A DNA stretch of 64,000 nucleotides from Panorpa germanica (lineage: Eukaryota > Arthropoda > Insecta > Mecoptera > Panorpidae). The stretch spans positions 20,161,807 through 20,225,806 of the forward strand of contig OY783206.1 of the NCBI GenBank assembly GCA_963678705.1. Direction: 5' to 3'. How positions within the stretch are numbered: position 1 is the first letter of the stretch; the number at the start of each line of letters is the position of its first letter. The notes under the pieces are model-generated. The model was not told where the DNA came from, did no database searches, and saw only the letters and a list, made by a program, of their open reading frames with translations. Below, one piece after another: positions 58,514 to 64,000 of the stretch. The translations under genes were made by a program, and so were the position numbers.

Positions 58514-59809
58514 GGGAAGTTGACATTATCATCGTCTATTATCATCTTTCAAACGACGCCATACAAAATTTCAGATAGTTTCATGGGTTAGTTCTGATTT
58601 GACATCCAGTTGTATTAAACATGTTTTGTATTTTTCAATACAATGGAAAATTTCCACTTCTGGATTTAAAAACGTGCAGACAAACCACTTATGTCTAGGA
58701 ACCTGTATCGGTCCTAAATGGAAGACGTTTTTACTATTCTCTTGTAACTGGCCATGTTAAGTAACTTTTACGCTAACTACAACTGTACCATACAAAAATG
58801 TAAACTTTTAAAGTGGATTAAAACATACAATTTCTTAGATAGATTGCCAGCAAATCGCACAAAATGACACTACTTAAAAAAAATTTGTGAGATATAAAAC
58901 GGACTAATATTACCTTTTTTGCGAATTTAAACCTTAAAAATGTAGTTTTCTTATCACTGGAGTTTTAATTGCGTATCACAATATTATGTCAAGCTATTGT
59001 TATGCTATATTTTTTTATTTTGATTGTACATTTTCCAGATTCTCTATTCTATAATATGTTACAGTATTGGTACAGTTTAGACTGGTGTTTTAGGGCAAGG
59101 GGGGCAAGACACAAAAGGGGCAGGGGTTTGTAACATGTAGAGAACGATACATATGGTTTTACTATATGTGGTGTGTAAATGTATATATATATACAGATAG
59201 GAGTAGTAGAACGGAGGATATACACATTTCGATATGGCAGGCAAGTACATTCTGGTTGAGTCTGGAGTTATGTTATATGAGGTCCAGTGGCGTACGGTTA
59301 TTATGTAAAAATAAAGTCCTGTTTTTTATTCAACATTTGAATGAGGTGGAACACGACGATTTTGATTTGCTTTGTGAGTATTTCGGATTGTTAAAGTCAA
59401 TATAGTTTCAACGAAAATACAACAGAGATAAATTATGCTATGTAAAAATGCGATTAAAACATGTATGGATATGTAGACAATATAAATATCCAAGTAACTA
59501 AAACAACATAATTATGTCAGAAATAATTAGGATTTACTAATTATAAATCATAAGCCGAACATAATATTGGTACAATAGTATTTATTAACAAATATAAGAA
59601 CTGTATACAAAGCAAGATGTTACTCAATCTACTGTTAAGATGCAAAAAGACCATACACCCTTTCCAAGGTTATCCACGAGTCAGATGCAGACCCCATACG
59701 CATTCCAGAGTGGTTTATGTTAAGATAAGACTGAAGCGAGAATAGCACCATAGTTGTACTTGAATTTTTAAACCCTCCGCACATAAGGCGACTGATTGCA
59801 AACTAGTCG
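58514..59809. other. Gene-free stretch
   Basis: No gene recognised. A 79-codon frame at 59166-59405 has no family resemblance and no splice context. Confidence 0.3.
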
Positions 59810-60175
59810 AGCCGTGTTTCGTGACTCTATAGAATTTTTAACAATAGCATAATAGTTGATTGTTGATAGTTGATTTTATTGTGTCGTATTTGTATGTATG
59901 TATGTATCTAAATACTTTTGAATAGTGTTTCTGCATATCTCTGTTCATGATGTCACCATTAAAAGCATGCAACCAAGCATTCCTTGCGACCGAGAAACAT
60001 AATCCCTCAAAATGTGCTCAAAATCAGTTTAGTTTCGTTCGTGCCGTGTGTTTTCTCTCACTCGTATATACGTTCGTTCTCTAATTAACAACACAGTTCC
60101 ATTCTCATTCGGTTCGTGCAGATTCGGAGCTAAGGCTTGCAATCAGTCGCCTCATGTGCTGACGCACTTGGAGTG
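59810..60175. repeat. Dispersed repeat, copy B
   Basis: Partner of 56880-57230. It differs by small insertions (a repeated TTGATAGTTGATT, extra TATG units) and lacks the mariner frame. Confidence 0.7.
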
Positions 60176-60282
60176 CAATATCGCTAACAATTAAATAATC
60201 GGTTCAATCAGTGACTAATTAGAGAATTTGTTGAATTTAAGAGAGTTTTATGCATTGGTAAAGTTGAATACCATAACTTTAA

Positions 60283-60753
60283 GGTAGTTGTTCACTGATA
60301 GTCGATTTAAAGTAGAATAGAATATAGAAGTGATCGACACAACTGCTCTGACTGTTAATCATCGTAACACATTGCAGACATAACCAAATACCGCGCTTAT
60401 TTTGTAGTAATATGAAAGCGCTGTTGCCACATCACTACTACTGTTCGATTCATCTCTCGAGTTACTTGAAAAATTCACATTTTAAATAATAGTATCTCGA
60501 TAACGACGTTGTCAATAATTTTTATATTTCTTTACGAGGTCTGTGTCTTAAGATTTTTATAACAAATTTTCATGAAGTTCCTGCATTACGTTTGGAATTT
60601 AAACAAAAAATCATCATATTCTCCATAAGAGCCCATGTTAAATTACAAAATATTGATTTCGTTTTTTATAAAAACGGCTTGGTCAATTTTAACATAATTA
60701 GGCTCATATGATTTGTATTTAATCAAAGAATAATTAAGCAATGTTTTATTACC
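60283..60753. mobile_element. TTAA-flanked MITE (471 bp)
   Basis: Left end GGTAGTTGTTCACTGATAGTC, right end ATTACC, flanked by TTAA (60279-60282, 60754-60757). It has the same length as the copy in MAEA intron 7 and shares the family ends. Confidence 0.75.
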
Positions 60754-60757
60754 TTAA

Positions 60758-61451
60758 GAATTTGTCAGCATTATTATTATGTATCCTCCTGTAATATTTT
60801 TAAGCACGTCACTGCTTTATTGATGTACAGTTCTACTCATTTTGTACACTCCTACTCCGTTGGTATACTCACTCTATTAATAAACAAGCTAGCGTTGATA
60901 TCTCAGAAGTTTGAACTTTAACAGGTTATGCTTCTATATTGTATTCACTGTACAACTCTAACTCTCTCTTCTCTCTTTACACGCTATTGCTATCTCACCT
61001 GTAGTCAATCCTACTGGCCAACAAAATGTTTCTCGCTCTTCGTACTTTAGTCTAGTTAGTTATGAGATTGTGTGAGGGGCATTGGCGGGGGGGAAAAGAG
61101 AGGGATTCATTCGAACTGAACTGGTAAGTTAGTTTGTTGGTTAACTAGGGATTTCTTCATATATGTTGACTTTTACCACGTTAAACAGTTGAGTTTAAAC
61201 TTGTTTATTCTTCTTCTTCTTGTTCTCTCTACTAAACTTTTTGGCTCTAACACAACTAAGTTTTGATAGTAATTATATTTCACTTTTTTCTTTCTTTTTT
61301 TATTTATAGGTATATTTTATATGTATTATTAGCGCAGTGGTTCTTAAAGTATGGTTTAACCTCCAAAAATCATTGTTAAGAATCATTTAATAACTGTTTT
61401 ATCTATTAAAGCGACTGTTTAGATTTTGACACTTGAAATTTACTGTTTTTA
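60758..61451. other. Gene-free stretch
   Basis: Pyrimidine-rich patches at 60955-61020 and 61205-61240. At about 61330-61355, CGCAGTGGTTCTTAAAGTATGG resembles a hAT end like that at 29431, but no partner end was found. Confidence 0.35.
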
Positions 61452-61876
61452 GTCTCGCAGGTGTATTTAAGCGACGGCGAATTCGCACGTAAATCGGCGG
61501 CTAAAACTCACAGAGGAAGCCGACTCCTGTGTTCTTTACATGTGTTTTGTCACAATACATACACACCACGTGCCGATACGATAGTACGCCAAGTCATACT
61601 TGTGTATTGGAGTTGTTTTGCACTAACATAATTTATCACGAGAGCAAACTTTTATTTTCATTTTTATCGATACACCACTGTTATGAAAGAGACTATTGCA
61701 TTCTCTTTCATATCCCTTCAGGTGTATTCGTATGATTAAAATACATAAATTCGGACGGCTTTGTCGCTTGCAGTGTGCGACTTCTCTATATGTACAGGAT
61801 TCGGATAGGTAAGACGTAGTAGCGCGTATACGTCCGGTCAAAATTCGCTTAAATACGTTTGCAGTGTACTACGGGC
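61452..61876 (-). mobile_element. Harbinger-like MITE, inverse copy
   Basis: GTATTTAAGCGACGGCGAATTCGCACG at the left and CGCTTAAATACGTTTGCAGTGTACTACGGGC at the right, with the family interior. The extreme termini are eroded. Confidence 0.75.
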
Positions 61877-61877
61877 G

Positions 61878-62012
61878 GTATAGTTCAAATTATGTGAGCT
61901 CGGTGTAACTCACACTTCAATTAAGTTGTAGCGTATAAATCTACGATATAATGGAAAGCACTTTCTCGCTCATTTCTTTATTCGAACTGTATGCCGAACT
62001 CTCTTAATTTAA
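61878..62012. mobile_element. TA-flanked MITE, degenerate copy
   Basis: TATAGTTCAAATTATGTGAG at the left and GAACTCTCTTAATTTAAACCATA at the right, with ATAAATCTACGATATAATGG and CACTTTCTCGCTCATTTCTT inside. It abuts the Harbinger-like MITE. Confidence 0.6.
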
Positions 62013-62214
62013 ACCATAAATTATTTAAATTAAATATATTTAAATAACAAACGCGTTCTATTCGTATTAACAGACTTGTAAATCATCTTACACTCTTATC
62101 ATTAGGGCTCTGTCAATTAAAAGTCAATAATTATACAACATTTATTTATTAATAATCAATTCGGTCTGTTAACCGATCTGTATATGTCGAAGTTCCATTG
62201 GTGAATCTCTTTAA

Positions 62215-62885
62215 GGCCTGTCTCAGTATGGGACCGTATTTAAGCGACGGCGTATTCGGACGTAAATCGGCGGTTTGAATGAGCTACAAAGCAAACCGCC
62301 TATGTGTGTCTCAGATGTCTGTAGTCGTGTATTAGGGGGTGTATTGGAGTTCTTTAACACTTATATAATTTATCATGAGAGCAAACTTTAACTTTAATTT
62401 TTATCGATACACTACTGGTATTAAAGGGACTTTAGCATTTATTATATATCTGAGTTCTGGTGGGCGTGAATTTAAATTTAGTTCTATCCTATTGGTATGG
62501 GCATCAGTGCCCATGATTCACTGAAATACAAACATAAATTGCATGCAGAACATACCCATGTCGCCGATAGATTTCATTTGACCGCGTATTGCAGCGTAAC
62601 AAAAGGCGATCTTAGGTATCCCCTCCAGTCTGACGCGGCTTTTTGCATTTACAAAGGTTCATATAGGGTATCGTTGTAGTAGTGGTAACGCTTGGATAAA
62701 ATTCGCCTTTATACGCTTCTAATGTGCGAGGTAGTGCCGCCCGTATTCGGACTGCTTTGTAGCGTGCAGTCTGAGAGCTCCAGAGCGATCTCATTACATT
62801 TACATGGTTCGGATAGGTAAAGCGTTGTAGCCCGTATACGTCCGGCAGAAATTCGCTTAAATACGGTCCCATACTGAGACAGGCC
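62215..62885 (-). mobile_element. Harbinger-like MITE, longest copy (671 bp)
   Basis: Perfect inverted ends of more than 30 bp: GGCCTGTCTCAGTATGGGAC then CGTATTTAAGCG at the left, and the complement at the right. It is flanked by TAA on both sides (62212-62214, 62886-62888). It shares the family interior plus an extra central segment (about 62450-62640) with its own GATAGATTTCATTTGACCGCG sequence. Confidence 0.85.
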
Positions 62886-62888
62886 TAA

Positions 62889-63180
62889 GTGTTGTGTGTC
62901 CAATGTCCCGTACTGAACTCTTAATTCGAAGAGTTGTTGCTCAGATACGTGTCACGCATCCCTGATGAATGGACACCTCTTACTAATAAAACATATTCAA
63001 CACGTATTTTTTAATATCTTATATTATAATGTTCCAAGTGAAAGTTTATATGTTTACGCGATTCGTATGGTGGCTCGAATACAACATCCTCATATTTTAC
63101 CCAGAATATCCTGGAAACCCGTAATTTACTTTTTGCTCTGTAACTTTTAATTCGTAAAAGATAGAACATTGAAATTTTGC
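62889..63180. other. No recognised feature
   Basis: Nothing I can name. Confidence 0.3.
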
Positions 63181-63990
63181 ATGTGTATTAAGGTATTCAA
63201 TGCTAACATATTTCGAACTTTAGAAATTCAAAAACTGATAAAGGGGCGCTGAGAAATTTAGGGGGTACAAAAGAAACCTCAAATTTTGGATTTTGTAATA
63301 ATTGAGTATCTAATTAATAAAAAGAAATTCAAAATTCATAAATTTTATCTGGGAGTACGAGGGCTTATTTCCTAAAGTAAAAATTGTGCTAGATAGAAAT
63401 AGGTTAACTTTGGTACCTAATTTACAAATTGAAAAAAAAACCCCATATTTTTAAAAAAAGTTGGCCAATAAGGAATAAATTGAAAATATTATTTATTTTG
63501 TTTATTTTAATAAAAGTTTTTATTTTTTTAGTCATGAATGGTGATTCTTAGAAAAAAATAGTAGAAAAACCATTTTTGTAGACAATTTCATGATCTACAA
63601 CTTTTGTCCGATCTATTTTTATGATAAAACATACCGTTTACCGAAAAAATTAGAAAAACCATTTTTATTGTCGTGTGACTTTAAATACCTTTTTATGCAG
63701 ATGTGCGATCGGTGAGGACTTTTAGTATTTTATTTGTAATAATGTCTCCAAGGTCTATACCAACTTTCAGCTCTATGCGAATTTTAGCTAATCTATTTTA
63801 TCGTTTATTTTGATCGGGCTATGTTTTATGTAACATTTATATAGAACGAGTTAAATATTTCAATTTAAAAATGAAATTAAAATTGAAATGAAATGAAATT
63901 CACACACAAAAGACAAACGTCGCTTGCGACGGGGGTAAACGGCAGTTTTATGATATTATTCCGATTGCAACAGCTAATAATACAACATAA
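63181..63990. repeat. Likely retroposon tail ending in a GTCGCTTGCGACGGGGGTAAA terminus
   Basis: Non-coding, with a terminal block ACAAACGTCGCTTGCGACGGG then GGTAAA at 63916-63940, found inverted at 18430-18455, and an ATAATAATA tail after it. Probably the 3' end of a LINE or SINE family; no coding motif seen. Confidence 0.35.
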
Positions 63991-64000
63991 TAATAATGTA

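Noticed and set aside
58068-58532. Frames of 76-114 codons on both strands
   Set aside because: They fall within a 402-bp MITE with TAA-flanked inverted ends and have no domain.

Overview
This is eukaryotic nuclear DNA, almost certainly from an insect. It is AT-rich, its genes have short GT/AG introns, and the spaces between genes are packed with transposon remnants. Two host genes can be read with confidence. One is glass (gl), the photoreceptor-fate C2H2 zinc-finger transcription factor, on the + strand: eight coding exons between 16505 and 25500, with the first coding exon not found. The other is the insect orthologue of MAEA/Gid9, a RING-type subunit of the CTLH/GID ubiquitin ligase, on the - strand: eight exons between 48687 and 46163, 392 residues, apparently complete. 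The two genes converge tail to tail. The order of insect cannot be settled from the sequence.

The most striking structure is a direct tandem duplication of 11,569 bp. Unit 1 is 20077-31645 and unit 2 is 31646-43214. The left breakpoint lies inside glass exon 3 and the right one inside a decayed F-box/WD40-like gene fragment. The units run in register without an indel; the only difference I noticed is one base (27615 A, 39184 C). Unit 1 carries a whole glass 3' half joined to its upstream exons. Unit 2 carries a second open copy of exons 4-8 and part of exon 3, without promoter or upstream exons. It is either a very recent duplication or an assembly artefact.

Region by region: 1-3834 is the 5' part of an LTR retrotransposon (- strand; 5' LTR, primer-binding site, leader, gag-protease) running off the left edge and inserted in a small MITE. 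3835-16500 has no recognised gene and holds layered DNA-transposon remnants, including a hAT element inside a larger inverted-repeat element, and an 88-bp minisatellite. 16505-25500 is glass, whose introns hold a Mutator-like foldback element, TTAA-flanked elements, a hAT-in-Harbinger nest and a LINE. 25501-31645 is glass 3' flank with MITEs, a hAT relic and a jockey-type LINE, repeated as 37070-43214. 43233-45480 holds another jockey-type LINE and a 260-bp tandem repeat. 46163-48687 is MAEA. A possible divergent promoter and untranslated first exon of an unknown + strand gene lies at about 48980-49306. 49307-64000 is gene-free as far as I can see, with scattered MITEs, a mariner relic and LINE-like ends.

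At least three non-autonomous families recur and can be defined by target-site duplications: a Harbinger-like family (TAA/TTA, termini GGCCTGTC), a TTAA-flanked family (termini GGTAGTTG) and a TA-flanked MITE (termini near AGTTCAAATTACGAGAG). No rRNA, functional tRNA, CRISPR or bacterial-type feature was seen.
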